From NCBI GenBank assembly GCA_004293265.1, contig RDXZ01000009.1, positions 1 through 64,000 on the forward strand: a DNA stretch of 64,000 nucleotides, read 5' to 3'. Shown in pieces: positions 9,840 through 21,109 of the stretch (position 1 is the first letter of the stretch; the number at the start of each line of letters is the position of its first letter). A program made the position numbers and the translations under genes. The notes beneath the pieces are model-generated. The model saw nothing but the letters and a program-made list of their open reading frames with translations. It made no database searches and was not told the origin of the DNA. The DNA comes from Bacteroidota bacterium (lineage in GTDB: Bacteria; Bacteroidota; Bacteroidia; Cytophagales; Microscillaceae).

Positions 9840-12719
9840 CTACCTACTCAAATACAAATTCCTTTCTCCATAGATTTTTAAAAAAACATCATCTTGTAAA
9901 CTTTCAATAAAATAAATCGCTTCACCTGTTGATTTCATTTCAGGTCCGAGTTCTTTGTTTACATTTGGAAATTTATTAAAAGAAAAAACAGGAACTTTAA
10001 TCGCATAACCGCGTCCTACGGGTACAAAATAAGAAGTGGCTGATTTGTCTAAATCAAAATCTTTGAGTTTTTTTTCACCCAACATTATTTTAGTAGCAAT
10101 ATTAATATAAGGTTTTTGGTAGGCTTTGCAAATAAAAGGAACTGTGCGCGAAGCACGCGGATTTGCCTCAATAATATAAACTACATTGTCTTTGATAGCA
10201 AATTGAATGTTTATCAAACCAACGGTTTCTAATGCCAAAGCAATTTTTTTGGTGTGTACCGCAATTTGTTCCATCAACAAAGGACTTAAAGAAAACGCAG
10301 GCAAAACCGCGTTTGAGTCGCCTGAATGTATGCCCGCAGGCTCAATATGCTCCATAATGCCAATGATATAAACATTTTCACCATCACAAATTGCATCAGC
10401 CTCCGCTTCAATTGCTTTGTCCAAAAATCTATCAATCAAAATATTGTTATCAGGAAAATCTGCCAAAACTTCTACCACGTGTTGCTCCAATTCTTCTTCA
10501 TCAATCACAATTTTCATTTTTTGTCCACCTAATACATAAGAAGGTCGCACCAACAACGGAAAATCCATTTTTTTAGATAATTCGACAGCATCTTCTGCAT
10601 TACGCACCGCCCCAAATTCAGGATAAGGAATATTCAAATCACGCAACAAAGACGAAAAACGCTCTCTATCTTCTGCCAAATCGAGTGCTTTATAAGTTGT
10701 GCCAATGATTTTAATACCATATCTATCTAATTTTTCGGCTAATTTCAGCGCAGTTTGCCCGCCTAATTGCACAATAACGCCTTCAGGTTTTTCGTGTTTG
10801 ATAATTTCATAAATATGTTCCCAAAAAACAGGTTCAAAGTATAATTTATCAGCAATATCAAAATCTGTCGAAACCGTTTCTGGATTGCAATTAATCATAA
10901 TCGTTTCATAACCACATTCTTTGGCAGCCAAAACGCCATGCACACAACAATAATCAAACTCAATGCCTTGCCCAATTCGATTAGGACCTGCTCCCAAAAT
11001 CAAAACTTTTTTTCTTTCTGTCTTGATTGCTTCATTTTTTAGGTTGATGACTTGTTCTGCTTGCGATTCACCAATGTTTACGCCTTGAAAAGTAGAATAA
11101 TAATAAGGCGTTTTTGCTTCAAATTCGGCGGCACAAGTATCTACCATTTTATAAACTCTGTGAATGTTCAAAGTTTGTCTTTTTTCAAAAACTTTACTTT
11201 CCAAGCATCGCAAAAGATGTGCAATTTGTCTATCAGCATATCCTTTTTGTTTGGCATTCAATAACAATTCGGGTGAAATAGTATCAATATTATATTTTTG
11301 AATTTCTTTGTCTGTTTCAGCAAGGTCTTGAATTTGAGAAAGAAACCATTTGTCGATTTTGGTAAGTTTTTGAATGGTTTTTGGAGAAATTCCCATCATA
11401 AAAGCATCTTTGATATGAAAAATTCTATCTGCACTCGGAAATTCTAAACTTTTCAACACTTGTGCTTGGTCTGTGAGTTCCTTGCCATCTGCTCCCAATC
11501 CATTTCTACGATTTTCCAACGATTGACACGCTTTTTGGAGTGCTTCCTGAAAATTACGCCCAATGCCCATCGCCTCGCCCACAGATTTCATTTGTAAACC
11601 CAAAGAAGTATCTGCTCCTTTGAATTTATCAAAATTCCAACGAGGAATTTTTACAATCACATAATCAATACTTGGCTCAAAATAAGCAGAAGTTGTTTTG
11701 GTAATTTGATTTTTTAATTCATCTAAATTATAACCAATGGCTAATTTTGCCGCAATTTTTGCAATCGGATAACCTGTTGCTTTCGAAGCCAACGCAGAAG
11801 AACGCGAAACTCTTGGATTGATTTCTATGACAATAATTTGGTCTGTTTCAGGGTGCAATGCAAACTGAATATTACAACCACCTGCAAATTGTCCGATGCC
11901 ATTCATACATTTAATTGCCAAATCACGCATTTTTTGATAGACTTTATCCGAAAGTGTCATCGCGGGAGCCACCGTTACGGAGTCGCCTGTGTGTATGCCC
12001 ATTGGGTCAAAATTTTCGATAGAACAAATAATAATGACATTTCCTGCACTATCACGCAGAAGTTCCAATTCAAATTCTTTCCAACCCATAATGCTTTGTT
12101 CGACCAAAACTTCGTGAATCGGTGAAGATTTTAAGGCGTGTTGTAAGGCATCAGTAAATTTTTCAGGATTATCCACAAAACCGCCTCCTGTGCCTGCTAA
12201 CGTATAGGAAGGACGCAAAACCAACGGAAAACCAATTTCTTGGGCAATTTTTTTGCCTTCGAGAAAACTTGTGGCGGTTCTGCCTTTGCAGACATTTGCA
12301 CCCAATTTGTGCATCAACAATCTAAATTTTTCTCTGTCTTCTGTGATTTCTACGGCATGAATATCAACACCAATAATTTGAGTATTATATTTTTCCCAAA
12401 TGCCTGCTTTTTGGCAATCGATGGCTAAATTTAAAGCCGTTTGACCTCCGACAGTAGGTAAAACGGCTTGTATTTTATGTTTTTCTAAAATTTCAATGAT
12501 TGATTTTTTTTCTAATGGCTTCAAATAAATATGGTCAGCAACAGTAGAATCGGTCATAATTGTAGCAGGATTGGAATTGATAAGCACAACTTCAATTCCT
12601 TCTTCTCTCAAAGACCTTGCGGCTTGCGAGCCAGAATAGTCAAATTCGCAGGCTTGCCCAATGACAATCGGACCTGAGCCAATGATTAATACAGATTTTA
12701 TTTGATGATTACGAGGCAT
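9840..12719 (-). CDS. carB: Carbamoyl-phosphate synthase large subunit
   Basis: 959 aa with two ATP-grasp halves: [25 protein letters not shown] and [23 protein letters not shown]. Confidence 0.96.
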   Translation of the reverse strand: MPRNHQIKSVLIIGSGPIVIGQACEFDYSGSQAARSLREEGIEVVLINSNPATIMTDSTVADHIYLKPLEKKSIIEILEKHKIQAVLPTVGGQTALNLAIDCQKAGIWEKYNTQIIGVDIHAVEITEDREKFRLLMHKLGANVCKGRTATSFLEGKKIAQEIGFPLVLRPSYTLAGTGGGFVDNPEKFTDALQHALKSSPIHEVLVEQSIMGWKEFELELLRDSAGNVIIICSIENFDPMGIHTGDSVTVAPAMTLSDKVYQKMRDLAIKCMNGIGQFAGGCNIQFALHPETDQIIVIEINPRVSRSSALASKATGYPIAKIAAKLAIGYNLDELKNQITKTTSAYFEPSIDYVIVKIPRWNFDKFKGADTSLGLQMKSVGEAMGIGRNFQEALQKACQSLENRRNGLGADGKELTDQAQVLKSLEFPSADRIFHIKDAFMMGISPKTIQKLTKIDKWFLSQIQDLAETDKEIQKYNIDTISPELLLNAKQKGYADRQIAHLLRCLESKVFEKRQTLNIHRVYKMVDTCAAEFEAKTPYYYSTFQGVNIGESQAEQVINLKNEAIKTERKKVLILGAGPNRIGQGIEFDYCCVHGVLAAKECGYETIMINCNPETVSTDFDIADKLYFEPVFWEHIYEIIKHEKPEGVIVQLGGQTALKLAEKLDRYGIKIIGTTYKALDLAEDRERFSSLLRDLNIPYPEFGAVRNAEDAVELSKKMDFPLLVRPSYVLGGQKMKIVIDEEELEQHVVEVLADFPDNNILIDRFLDKAIEAEADAICDGENVYIIGIMEHIEPAGIHSGDSNAVLPAFSLSPLLMEQIAVHTKKIALALETVGLINIQFAIKDNVVYIIEANPRASRTVPFICKAYQKPYINIATKIMLGEKKLKDFDLDKSATSYFVPVGRGYAIKVPVFSFNKFPNVNKELGPEMKSTGEAIYFIESLQDDVFLKIYGERNLYLSR

Positions 12720-12929
12720 TTTTTTTGATAGACTTTTTTATTTTTTTTGCAAAGGTATAAAAAAAATACGAATTTTTATTTTAAGAGGTAATAAAATATT
12801 TAAGAATAAAAAAATAGGCATAATAAAAAATTATTAATACCACAGATGTAATACTAAAATTTCAGGATATTTACGCCTTTTTATACACTATATTTATTTT
12901 TGAAAATTACTTCTTTTTTCTGACTTTTT

Positions 12930-13307
12930 TTAGTCAATAGGCTCCCATAATTGAATTTTATTTCCTTCCGCATCAAGAATATGAACAAATTTACCATAGT
13001 CAAATGTTTCAATATTATCTACAATGGTTACTCCTTCTTTTTTTAGTTCTTCTACAAGTCTTTCCAAATTTTCAACACGATAATTTATCATAAAGTCCTT
13101 TGTTGAAGGTTCAAAATATTTTGAGTTTTCGGCAAAAGGTGTCCACTGCGTTTGTGCTTTTTTTGCAGTATCTTGACTTTCATACCATTCAAACGTTGCA
13201 CCATAAGGATTTGTGTCTAATCCAAGATGTTTTTGATACCATTCTGTTGTTGCTTTTGGGTCTTTACATTTAAAAAAAATGCCCCCAATTCCTGTTACTT
13301 TTTTCAT
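12930..13307 (-). CDS. VOC family (glyoxalase/bleomycin resistance-like) protein
   Basis: GIGGIFFKCKDPKATTEWYQKHLGL...VHILDAEGNKIQLWEP. Confidence 0.85.
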   Translation of the reverse strand: MKKVTGIGGIFFKCKDPKATTEWYQKHLGLDTNPYGATFEWYESQDTAKKAQTQWTPFAENSKYFEPSTKDFMINYRVENLERLVEELKKEGVTIVDNIETFDYGKFVHILDAEGNKIQLWEPID

Positions 13308-13378
13308 TTTATTTTAGTTATTTAATAATTCTCGTAATTATTTTAAATGCGAAACAAAAAATTACAATATCCCATATT

Positions 13379-14425
13379 TTAGATTTTTTTTAAAACTCCC
13401 GATTTTGACAATATGAAAGTTTCTTTGATTGTATCAGAAAGGATTTTTGTTAAATTGATTGAACCATCTTTATTTATTGTTGGAGCAGTTTTTATCTGAA
13501 CTCTGTGATAAATAGTATCGTTTTCAAAATATCCTTTGGTCGTAAAATTCATTCCCATATCACCACCTGAACGCGCCAATTCAAATGCAGTTAATAATTT
13601 ATCATTTTTATCATAAATAATGTAAGCAAGCACAGAAGCATAAATGCTATCGCCACCTGTCAAAATAATATACTCATTTAAACCATTTTTTCTATCTTGC
13701 TTAGAAAATAATCTTTCTTCAATAAAAGGGTTAGGATTTGATTTTGTGGTATCACCAAATAATCTTTGATAAATTTCACTCTTAACTTTGATAGCATCTA
13801 AATTTTCAAAATTTGCCAATTTTGTTAAATCAAATTCTTTTCTTTTATAGTTTTTTTTAGCATTACTTTTTTTATCCATATCTTCAAAAAAACCAGATAA
13901 CATACTCCATTTTTCTTCACATAAATTATCTACTTTAATGTTTTTCTGCCTTGTGCCTTTACAACCAAAACATATTTCAAAAAATGCTATTGCTTTTTCT
14001 TTTTCATAAAAAACAAATGTATGTTCAGGGTCATAACATTTAGCACCATCTACATCATTGCCTTTGTAATGATACAATGCCTCAAATAGTTTATTGGTTT
14101 GTTTTTTATCAAGCGTGTAACGACTAACAATGTTGCGTAAAACAAGTGTATCATTCACAATTTCAGCAGCAGATTTATAAGAATCAAAACCTTTATCTAA
14201 CTTAAAATGAATAGCCTCTATGTGTGTTATTTTATTGAATGGAAAAGTATTTTTTTGGTTTTGTTTTGGATTGGATATAAGACTACATTTGGTATTTCTT
14301 TCATCAAGGTTTCGATGATTTGAATTTCCTTTGCAAGCAAATAAACAAAATAAGAAAATAATCAGCAAGTTTTTTGACATAGTTTTATAAAGTTTGTTAC
14401 TGTAAAATTTTCGTATATTAATCAA
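13379..14425 (-). CDS. Hypothetical lipoprotein
   Basis: Lipobox-like ...LIIFLFCLFACKGNS near N-terminus. Confidence 0.55.
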   Translation of the reverse strand: MINIRKFYSNKLYKTMSKNLLIIFLFCLFACKGNSNHRNLDERNTKCSLISNPKQNQKNTFPFNKITHIEAIHFKLDKGFDSYKSAAEIVNDTLVLRNIVSRYTLDKKQTNKLFEALYHYKGNDVDGAKCYDPEHTFVFYEKEKAIAFFEICFGCKGTRQKNIKVDNLCEEKWSMLSGFFEDMDKKSNAKKNYKRKEFDLTKLANFENLDAIKVKSEIYQRLFGDTTKSNPNPFIEERLFSKQDRKNGLNEYIILTGGDSIYASVLAYIIYDKNDKLLTAFELARSGGDMGMNFTTKGYFENDTIYHRVQIKTAPTINKDGSINLTKILSDTIKETFILSKSGVLKKI

Positions 14426-14445
14426 AATGGCGAAATATTTGTTTT

Positions 14446-14534
14446 ACGCCCTCGCTTGTGTCCCCACAAGCGAATATTGTAACAAATAAATCTTACACCA
14501 ACAACGACTGCTTGTGGGACACAAGCAGGGGCGA
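14446..14534 (+). repeat. Repeat family R1, copy 2
   Basis: acgccctcgcttgtgtccccacaagcgaatattgtaacaaataaatcttacaccaacaacgactgcttgtgggacacaagcaggggcga. Confidence 0.85.
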
Positions 14535-14600
14535 ATTGGTTTAGTAAGTCTATTAGTAAATATAAAATTACCTTTTTTTATCATACCTGATGCCCAATCA

Positions 14601-15986
14601 CTAATACCCCAAAATTTTTAGCATCGTTTCACTTTTTTGTTCATCGGCAAACATATAATCTTTAATCGTGCCATTTTCATCTCGACTGATAATAATATGT
14701 TTTGGTGCAGGAATCAAGCAATGTTGTATTCCACCATAACCGCCCAATGAATCTTGATATGCTCCCGTATGAAAAAATCCAATGTATTGTTTTTCGTTAT
14801 CAGGCAACAAAGGTAAAAAAACCTCTGAAATATGTGCCTCAGAATTATAATAATCCATCGAATCACAAGTCAAACCACCCAAATTTACTTTGTGATAAGG
14901 ATTGTCCCAACCATTGACCGCCAACATTATGTATTTTTGATTCATTCCCCAAACATCAGGCAAATGTGTGATGAACGAGCCATCAATCATATACCAAAGT
15001 TCTTTATCGTTTTGAAGTTTTTGGTCGATAACAGAATAAATAACTGCTCCTGTTTCTCCGACAGTAAAACTACCAAATTCTGTAAAAATATTAGGTACAG
15101 GTACATTGTTTTTATTACAAATCCATTGAATATTCTCAATGATTTGTTCAGCCATATATTGATAATCAAATTCAAATTGCAAAGAAGTTTTGATAGGAAA
15201 ACCGCCTCCAATATCAATCGTATCCAAAGTAGAACAAACTTTTCGAAGTTCACAATATTTATACATAAATCGACTCAATTCACTCCAATAATAAGCACTA
15301 TCTTTGATGCCTGTATTGATAAAAAAGTGCAACATTTTGAGCCTGAATTGTGCGTGAGGAGCGATTTTTTCTTTGTATAATTGATTGACATCGCTAAATC
15401 GAATACCCAAACGAGAAGTATAAAAAGCAAAATTAGGTTCTTCGTCAGAAGCAACTCGAATGCCTAAATTAATAAATTTGGCTTCTAAATCTTGGTATTC
15501 ATCAACTTCTCTCAAATTATCAATAATAGGAATACAATTAAAACCTTCATTAATAATTTCTCTGATTTGTTTGATGTATTCAGGACGTTTGAATCCATTG
15601 CAAATGATAAAAGTTTCTTTGCTTAATTTTTCTGATTTATGTAATTGTCTTATGATTGGAATATCAAAAGCAGATGAAGTTTCGATATGTGAATCATTTT
15701 TTAAAACCTCTTCTAAGATATGCTTAAAATGAGAAGATTTTGTGCAATAGCAATACACATAATTACCTGCATAATTAAACTTTTTGATTGCCTTATTAAA
15801 AATCTCTTTTGAATAATCAATATGTTCCTTTATTTTTGGAAGATATGTGATTTTGAGTGGTGTTCCATATTTTCGGATAATATCCATCAAAGGTACACCA
15901 TTAAATAAAAGACTTTCACTTTTTACCTTAAATTCTTTTGTAGGGAAATCAAAGGTTTGTTCTATCAAATCTCTATAACTTTTCAT
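14601..15986 (-). CDS. speA: PLP-dependent arginine/ornithine/DAP decarboxylase family (probable arginine decarboxylase)
   Basis: NYVYCYCTKSSHFKHILEEVL, DIGGGFP, EFGSFTVGETGAVIYSV, HTGAYQDSLGGYGGIQHCLIP: fold III decarboxylase motifs. Confidence 0.75.
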   Translation of the reverse strand: MKSYRDLIEQTFDFPTKEFKVKSESLLFNGVPLMDIIRKYGTPLKITYLPKIKEHIDYSKEIFNKAIKKFNYAGNYVYCYCTKSSHFKHILEEVLKNDSHIETSSAFDIPIIRQLHKSEKLSKETFIICNGFKRPEYIKQIREIINEGFNCIPIIDNLREVDEYQDLEAKFINLGIRVASDEEPNFAFYTSRLGIRFSDVNQLYKEKIAPHAQFRLKMLHFFINTGIKDSAYYWSELSRFMYKYCELRKVCSTLDTIDIGGGFPIKTSLQFEFDYQYMAEQIIENIQWICNKNNVPVPNIFTEFGSFTVGETGAVIYSVIDQKLQNDKELWYMIDGSFITHLPDVWGMNQKYIMLAVNGWDNPYHKVNLGGLTCDSMDYYNSEAHISEVFLPLLPDNEKQYIGFFHTGAYQDSLGGYGGIQHCLIPAPKHIIISRDENGTIKDYMFADEQKSETMLKILGY

Positions 15987-16217
15987 CGCATAAGGCTCTT
16001 TTTTTCAACATAAAAATTTTTATTTTTATTGATATAAAGAGGAGATTGTTTATTTGTTTTTAAAATTTATGCAAAATAAAAGTAAAATTTGTTTAATTTC
16101 AAATATTTATTCAATTCTTTCTAAAAAAAATATTTTAAACACTTATTTTTTTGTTCTTGTCTTATTTTTTTGTTTTTATTATATATTTTATTTATTTTTG
16201 CAAAAAATGTATTATTT

Positions 16218-16736
16218 ATGAATAATCTTGTTCTTATACGTCAAGGGGGTGCTTTTTTTGCTTATTTATTTTTGCAAATATTTTTTTTTAGATATTTAGA
16301 TTTATTTGGCGTAGCCTTTTGTTTTCTATACGTTAATTTTTTGTTATTTTTACCTATCAACACAGACAAAAGAATGTTATTGTTTGTAGGTTTTTTTGTA
16401 GGTTTTTTTATAGACGGATTTGATAGCACATTAGGTATTCATACTTTTGCTTGTGTTTTGATAATGTTTCTTAGACCTTTTTTATTACATTTTTTATCAG
16501 ATAAAAACGAGGTTTATACACTTTCTTTGTCAGAAAATGGCGTATTTTGGTATCTACAATATACTCTAATTCTTACATTTATACATCATTTCACTATTTT
16601 TTTATTACAACAATTCAACATTAGTTATTTTTTAGATACATTGATAAAAGGCGTAGCAAGTGCGATTTTGACGGTTTCATTAGGACTTTTGATTCAGTAT
16701 TTATTCTTTTCTCCTTTGGTAAAAAATTCGAAATAA
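16218..16736 (+). CDS. MreD-like rod shape-determining membrane protein
   Basis: Hydrophobic ~170 aa protein, FVGFFIDGFDSTLGIHTFACVLIMFLRPFLL; start taken as the internal ATG (MNNLVLIRQGG). Confidence 0.6.
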   Translation: MNNLVLIRQGGAFFAYLFLQIFFFRYLDLFGVAFCFLYVNFLLFLPINTDKRMLLFVGFFVGFFIDGFDSTLGIHTFACVLIMFLRPFLLHFLSDKNEVYTLSLSENGVFWYLQYTLILTFIHHFTIFLLQQFNISYFLDTLIKGVASAILTVSLGLLIQYLFFSPLVKNSK

Positions 16737-16939
16737 AAAAATATTTTTAATTATTTAAGTATGTCAAAAATTAAGTATTGTAAAAAAATAGAAACGAATA
16801 TCTCTGAACAATATTTTTGAACTAATGCCTCACACACGCCTTATGAATTGCAAAATATCTAAAAATTTTTTTTAACAATTTGTATTTATAAAACACTCAA
16901 ACAAAATTATTACAATAAACAAAAAAATAAATTCAAAAT

Positions 16940-18181
16940 ATGATTTCTCAAAATACTCAAAAAATAGATACGTCTATTGCTCAAAATACAAAGCCAAATT
17001 ATCAATTTGCGTTAATAATTATGGCAATTTTGTTTTTTACTTTTGGATTTATTACGTGCTTGAACGATATTTTGTCGCCAACACTTAAAAAAATATTAAA
17101 TTTGAATTATACTCAAACATCTTACATTCCTTTTGCATTCTTTTTTGCTTATTTTTTGATTTCTCCGCCATCAATTTGGGTAGTCAAAAAAATTGGCTTT
17201 CAAAAAAGTACAGGCATAGGAATTTTAATCACTGCATTGGGTTGTTTATTGTTTTTGCCTGCCTCTATTTATTTATCTTTTGAAGTTTTTTTAGTGGCAT
17301 TGTTTACTTTGGGAAGCGGAATGGCATTGTTGCAAACGGCGGCTAATCCTTACATTGCTATTTTAGGAAGCCCTGAAACCTCTTCGAGTCGTTTGACGAT
17401 TGTGCAGGCTTTCAATTCATTAGGCACAACTTTAGCCCCTGCCTTCGGAACGTATTTAATTTTAAATAATTTAGGAAAAAATCCAAGCCCAGAGGCACTA
17501 AAAATTCCATATACGAGCATAGGAATTGCTTTATTTTTATTGGCATTGGTTATTTTTATTATCAATTTACCAAAAGTTTTGCCTGACCAACAAGACGAAT
17601 CAATGGAATCGAACAAGGTAAGCGTTTGGCAACATAATCATTTGATTTTGGGTGCAATAGGAATTTTTATGTACGTAGGAGCAGAAGTTTCGATTGGTGT
17701 TTATTTAGTTAATTACATTGGGTTGCCCGAAATTATCAACTTAGAAGAAAAACAAGCAGGTTTTTATTTGTCTTTTTATTGGGGTGGTGCGATGGTGGGG
17801 CGTTTTTTAGGTTCTTGGGTAATGCAAAAAATTGCTCCTAACCAAGTTTTGTTTTTTAATGCAGTTTTGGCTACGATTTTACTTTTGTTAGGTATTTTTT
17901 TACAAGGTTTTGTGGCGTTGATGGCTATTTTATTGATTGGTCTTTGTAACTCGATTATGTTTCCTACTATTTTTACTTTGGCTATCAAAAAATTAGGAAA
18001 ATTTACAGAAGCAGGAGCAGGAATTTTGTGTATGGCAATTGTTGGAGGTGCGTTGGTGCCTGTTTTGCATGGCAAAATGGCAGATATTTTTGGGCTACAA
18101 ATTTCTTTTTTAGTGCCTGTTATTTGTTATATTTATATTGCTTTTTTTGGTTTTAAAGGATACAAAGTAAATCAAAAATAA
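16940..18181 (+). CDS. Sugar MFS transporter (FucP/GlcP-like)
   Basis: FFTFGFITCLNDILSPTLKKILNLNYTQTSYIPFAFFFAYFL...QTAANPYIAILGSPETSSSRLTIVQAFNSLGTTLAP. Confidence 0.9.
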   Translation: MISQNTQKIDTSIAQNTKPNYQFALIIMAILFFTFGFITCLNDILSPTLKKILNLNYTQTSYIPFAFFFAYFLISPPSIWVVKKIGFQKSTGIGILITALGCLLFLPASIYLSFEVFLVALFTLGSGMALLQTAANPYIAILGSPETSSSRLTIVQAFNSLGTTLAPAFGTYLILNNLGKNPSPEALKIPYTSIGIALFLLALVIFIINLPKVLPDQQDESMESNKVSVWQHNHLILGAIGIFMYVGAEVSIGVYLVNYIGLPEIINLEEKQAGFYLSFYWGGAMVGRFLGSWVMQKIAPNQVLFFNAVLATILLLLGIFLQGFVALMAILLIGLCNSIMFPTIFTLAIKKLGKFTEAGAGILCMAIVGGALVPVLHGKMADIFGLQISFLVPVICYIYIAFFGFKGYKVNQK

Positions 18182-18186
18182 ATGAG

Positions 18187-19134
18187 ATGATGACAACGCC
18201 CAAAGATATAATTACAAAATATCCTTTTTTGAAAACAAATGACGCAGAAAATATAATTATGGGTGATGATATTGATGCGGCTTTGTCTTGTTTTTTATAT
18301 CTTTCTCAAAATCCAAACGCAAAATTAGTCGGTATTTATCATCAATATAAAAAAATCTATTTTAATGCTACTATTGTTTCTAAAAAAGAATTAGGCAATT
18401 GTATTTATATTGATTTGGATATTTACCACCAAAAATGTCGTTCTTTGGGGCATCATATTGTAAGGCTGAACAAAGAAAATAAATTGCAAGGCTTTCAAAA
18501 TAGTTGCAATTTGAACGAATTAAAAGGTTTTTCGATTGAAAATAATTTTACAAAAAAATTTCCTTTAGGAACAATTCACTTTTTATTGTGGTTATATCAA
18601 ATCGATATTCCTTCTACAAATTGGGCAAAATATTTGATTTGGTTGGCTGATTCTACTTTTATCAATGGACAAAACCATCGATTTCCAAAAAACGTAATCA
18701 CTTGGATAAATTTATTTCCTGTACCTGCTTTGGTGGAAAGTTTTGCAGAATTAGATACAGAAATTTTTGAAGAAAAAATGGAGGAATTACAACAAATATT
18801 ATCCCAAAAAAATTTTGAACAAGGAGAAGGACAAGTAAAATCAAAACATAAACAATTGACAGGTTTTCAATGTCAGCCGAAAAAAAATGCTAATGCAGAA
18901 GAATTAAGTGTATATATTCAAAAAATATTTCAAATGATTGAAGAAATGACAAATTGGCAAATCAAACCTGAACAAATTTGCGTAGAAGATATGGAATATT
19001 TTTCATTCAAAAGAAAAACTGAAAAAATTGAAAACGTTTTAAAAGATACTAATTTAGACGATTTTTTAATCAAAAACAAAGTTTTTTCTTATGTTTTTCC
19101 ATTCAAAGATAGTATCAATTATACACATTTTTAA
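18187..19134 (+). CDS. Hypothetical protein, possibly DHH-phosphoesterase-like
   Basis: MGDDIDAALSC...YIDLDIYHQKCRSLGHHIV loosely recalls DHH motifs; only 5 bp from the MFS gene. Confidence 0.45.
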   Translation: MMTTPKDIITKYPFLKTNDAENIIMGDDIDAALSCFLYLSQNPNAKLVGIYHQYKKIYFNATIVSKKELGNCIYIDLDIYHQKCRSLGHHIVRLNKENKLQGFQNSCNLNELKGFSIENNFTKKFPLGTIHFLLWLYQIDIPSTNWAKYLIWLADSTFINGQNHRFPKNVITWINLFPVPALVESFAELDTEIFEEKMEELQQILSQKNFEQGEGQVKSKHKQLTGFQCQPKKNANAEELSVYIQKIFQMIEEMTNWQIKPEQICVEDMEYFSFKRKTEKIENVLKDTNLDDFLIKNKVFSYVFPFKDSINYTHF

Positions 19135-19144
19135 AAAAAATAAG

Positions 19145-19181
19145 CAAAAAAACTATCATTTTTTTTAATGATAGTTTTTTA
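19145..19181. terminator. Bidirectional intrinsic terminator-like hairpin
   Basis: aaaaaactatcattttttttaatgatagtttttt between convergent genes. Confidence 0.75.
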
Positions 19182-19195
19182 ACATAAAACAATAA

Positions 19196-19990
19196 CTATT
19201 TTTTTCGCGTAGGCAAAGAAATCATAAACTCTAAAACCAAAGCGTGTCCACTTTTTTCTAAATTATTAGGTAATTTGTATCCAAAAATTAAAACGTGATG
19301 TTTTATATCAATCTGAATGGCGGTAATCAATGCCGCCAAATCGTGTGTTCCTGAGTACCAATCTGCCACTAAACTCACGTTTTTGAATAAATGTTGTTCA
19401 AATCCTAACATAACACTCAAAGGTCTTATCGGTTTAGTTTGAAAAACTCCTTCTTCGTTTGTGAATCTTCGAAATCCAAAAGATTGTTCGGTGCCATAAC
19501 TCAAACCACCTGTTAATCTTGTTTTTGTTTTGGGTAGTCTAAAACTCAAATGGCTATATACCCAATAACCTATATCTTTTCTTGGGATAGAATACAACAA
19601 ATTTGAACCTGCGGTAATTTTTGTTTCCCATTTTGAGTCTGTCAATGGAATTACGTGCTTTCCACCTAAGCCTAAAGATAAATTATCAGAACCGCTACTA
19701 TTCATATTGTTGAAAGCTAAAGTAGCTTCTGTACGTTTATTAATTCCATAACAGAAAAAATTAAAGCTATTCCAAGAATTTGGTTTTTCCCAAAAATTGA
19801 CTTGGCTTTCGTGTGTGATTTCAATATTTCCTTTTTCAGCGATGTCTGCTGAGGGAATACCAACGATTAAAGATTGAGAAAATGAACAAAAAGTGTTAAA
19901 TACTAAAAAGACTGAAAAAATTAAAATGAATTTTAAGTAATACATATATAAATTTAAAAATGTAATACTATAACAAAATATCTTATTCAT
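19196..19990 (-). CDS. Hypothetical outer-membrane protein (YjbH/beta-barrel-like)
   Basis: Signal-like N-terminus and alternating beta-barrel pattern. Confidence 0.5.
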   Translation of the reverse strand: MNKIFCYSITFLNLYMYYLKFILIFSVFLVFNTFCSFSQSLIVGIPSADIAEKGNIEITHESQVNFWEKPNSWNSFNFFCYGINKRTEATLAFNNMNSSGSDNLSLGLGGKHVIPLTDSKWETKITAGSNLLYSIPRKDIGYWVYSHLSFRLPKTKTRLTGGLSYGTEQSFGFRRFTNEEGVFQTKPIRPLSVMLGFEQHLFKNVSLVADWYSGTHDLAALITAIQIDIKHHVLIFGYKLPNNLEKSGHALVLEFMISLPTRKK

Positions 19991-20027
19991 TTGTTTTGAA
20001 AAGATTTTAATTTTTGTTGAAAAATAA

Positions 20028-20164
20028 AAAATATATACACATCAAAAAGTGTTTTTCACGATATTGTTTTTCGTTTTCCCCGCATTTCACGAGAGGCTAT
20101 TGAAGTTCAACTTCTATTGAGGTTGTGCTAAAATACCAAAACCATTTTCCAATGTGTATATAAA
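20028..20164 (+). repeat. Interspersed repeat family R3, copy 1
   Basis: tatatacacatcaaaaagtg...ttccccgcatttcacgagaggctattgaagttcaacttctattgaggttgtgctaaa..., homologous to reverse complement of 29815..30012; ends form an atatacacat/atgtgtatat inverted repeat. Confidence 0.7.
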
Positions 20165-20169
20165 AAAAT

Positions 20170-20946
20170 CTATTTGTCAAATGTACTATCAAGTTTCACA
20201 GGTATTTCGAGATGTTTTGTTTTTTTCAATTTTCTGTTATAATTCCAAATCACTAAACTGATGATAGGTTGTCCAATCGCAATCGGAATAATTAATAAAA
20301 GTACTTGGGGCAAAAAAGGAAATAGTTTGGAGTTGGTTACTAAAAATGCAGTTAAGCCTGCGATAAACCCATGCGACATTCTAAAAATATGAATAAAAAG
20401 CCAATAAAATTTATTTTTAGGTTTTTGGATATAATTATAAAGGTCAATTATACAACAATAAAGCCCAATGGTAGAAAAAGAGAACAATACAATCGAATAA
20501 AAAATATCTTTTTCCAAGTTCATAATGCCTAAAAATACAAACACAAAAGAAGTAACAAGCATACCAAGCGTCAAAACCCAATCCACAATTTGAGGTGATT
20601 GTCCTTTGTGCAAGGTTTTTATAAACAAAATCCGATATCCAGAAGCAACTTGATAAAAACTGATAATAGCAATCGGAATAAAAAAGTAAAATTTAGGTTT
20701 GAAAATACTCGCATTTACCGCAAGTACTGTCGTAAGAGTCATAGCCCAGAAGAAAACTTTGCCTGAAAGTCTATGAATAGTGCGTCCTTTTTTTGAGGTT
20801 ATGGCAATAAATCCACTTAATAAAGTCAAACTTCCTGCAAAAATGTGTATAAATTTTAAAAATTCTAAAATAGTCATTGTGCTTTTTAATAAAAATTGTA
20901 TGTCAGTCAAAAAAAAATATTTTTCAATCTGAATTGAAGTATGCAA
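20170..20946 (-). CDS. Integral membrane protein (DUF2306-like)
   Basis: Multi-TM: LKFIHIFAGSLTLLSGFIAITSKKGRTIHRLSGKVFFWAM. Confidence 0.6.
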   Translation of the reverse strand: MHTSIQIEKYFFLTDIQFLLKSTMTILEFLKFIHIFAGSLTLLSGFIAITSKKGRTIHRLSGKVFFWAMTLTTVLAVNASIFKPKFYFFIPIAIISFYQVASGYRILFIKTLHKGQSPQIVDWVLTLGMLVTSFVFVFLGIMNLEKDIFYSIVLFSFSTIGLYCCIIDLYNYIQKPKNKFYWLFIHIFRMSHGFIAGLTAFLVTNSKLFPFLPQVLLLIIPIAIGQPIISLVIWNYNRKLKKTKHLEIPVKLDSTFDK

Positions 20947-21109
20947 ATATAATATTTTTTTTAGAAAATAAAATTAAATTAGTTAATAATATAATGTGAT
21001 TAACAAATTTTTAATATTTTTATGATATTTTTTTTATATTTTCAGAATAAAATTTTTATATTTTATATTTTTAAAAAATTTTAATTTGCATTAAGAAATA
21101 TTGAATTAA

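Noticed and set aside
10326-12428. Several + strand ORFs antisense to carB
   Set aside because: Shadow ORFs of a clear carB coding frame, no recognisable domains.
14702-15732. + strand ORFs and an alternate minus-frame ORF within the decarboxylase gene
   Set aside because: Shadow ORFs; the decarboxylase frame carries all conserved motifs.
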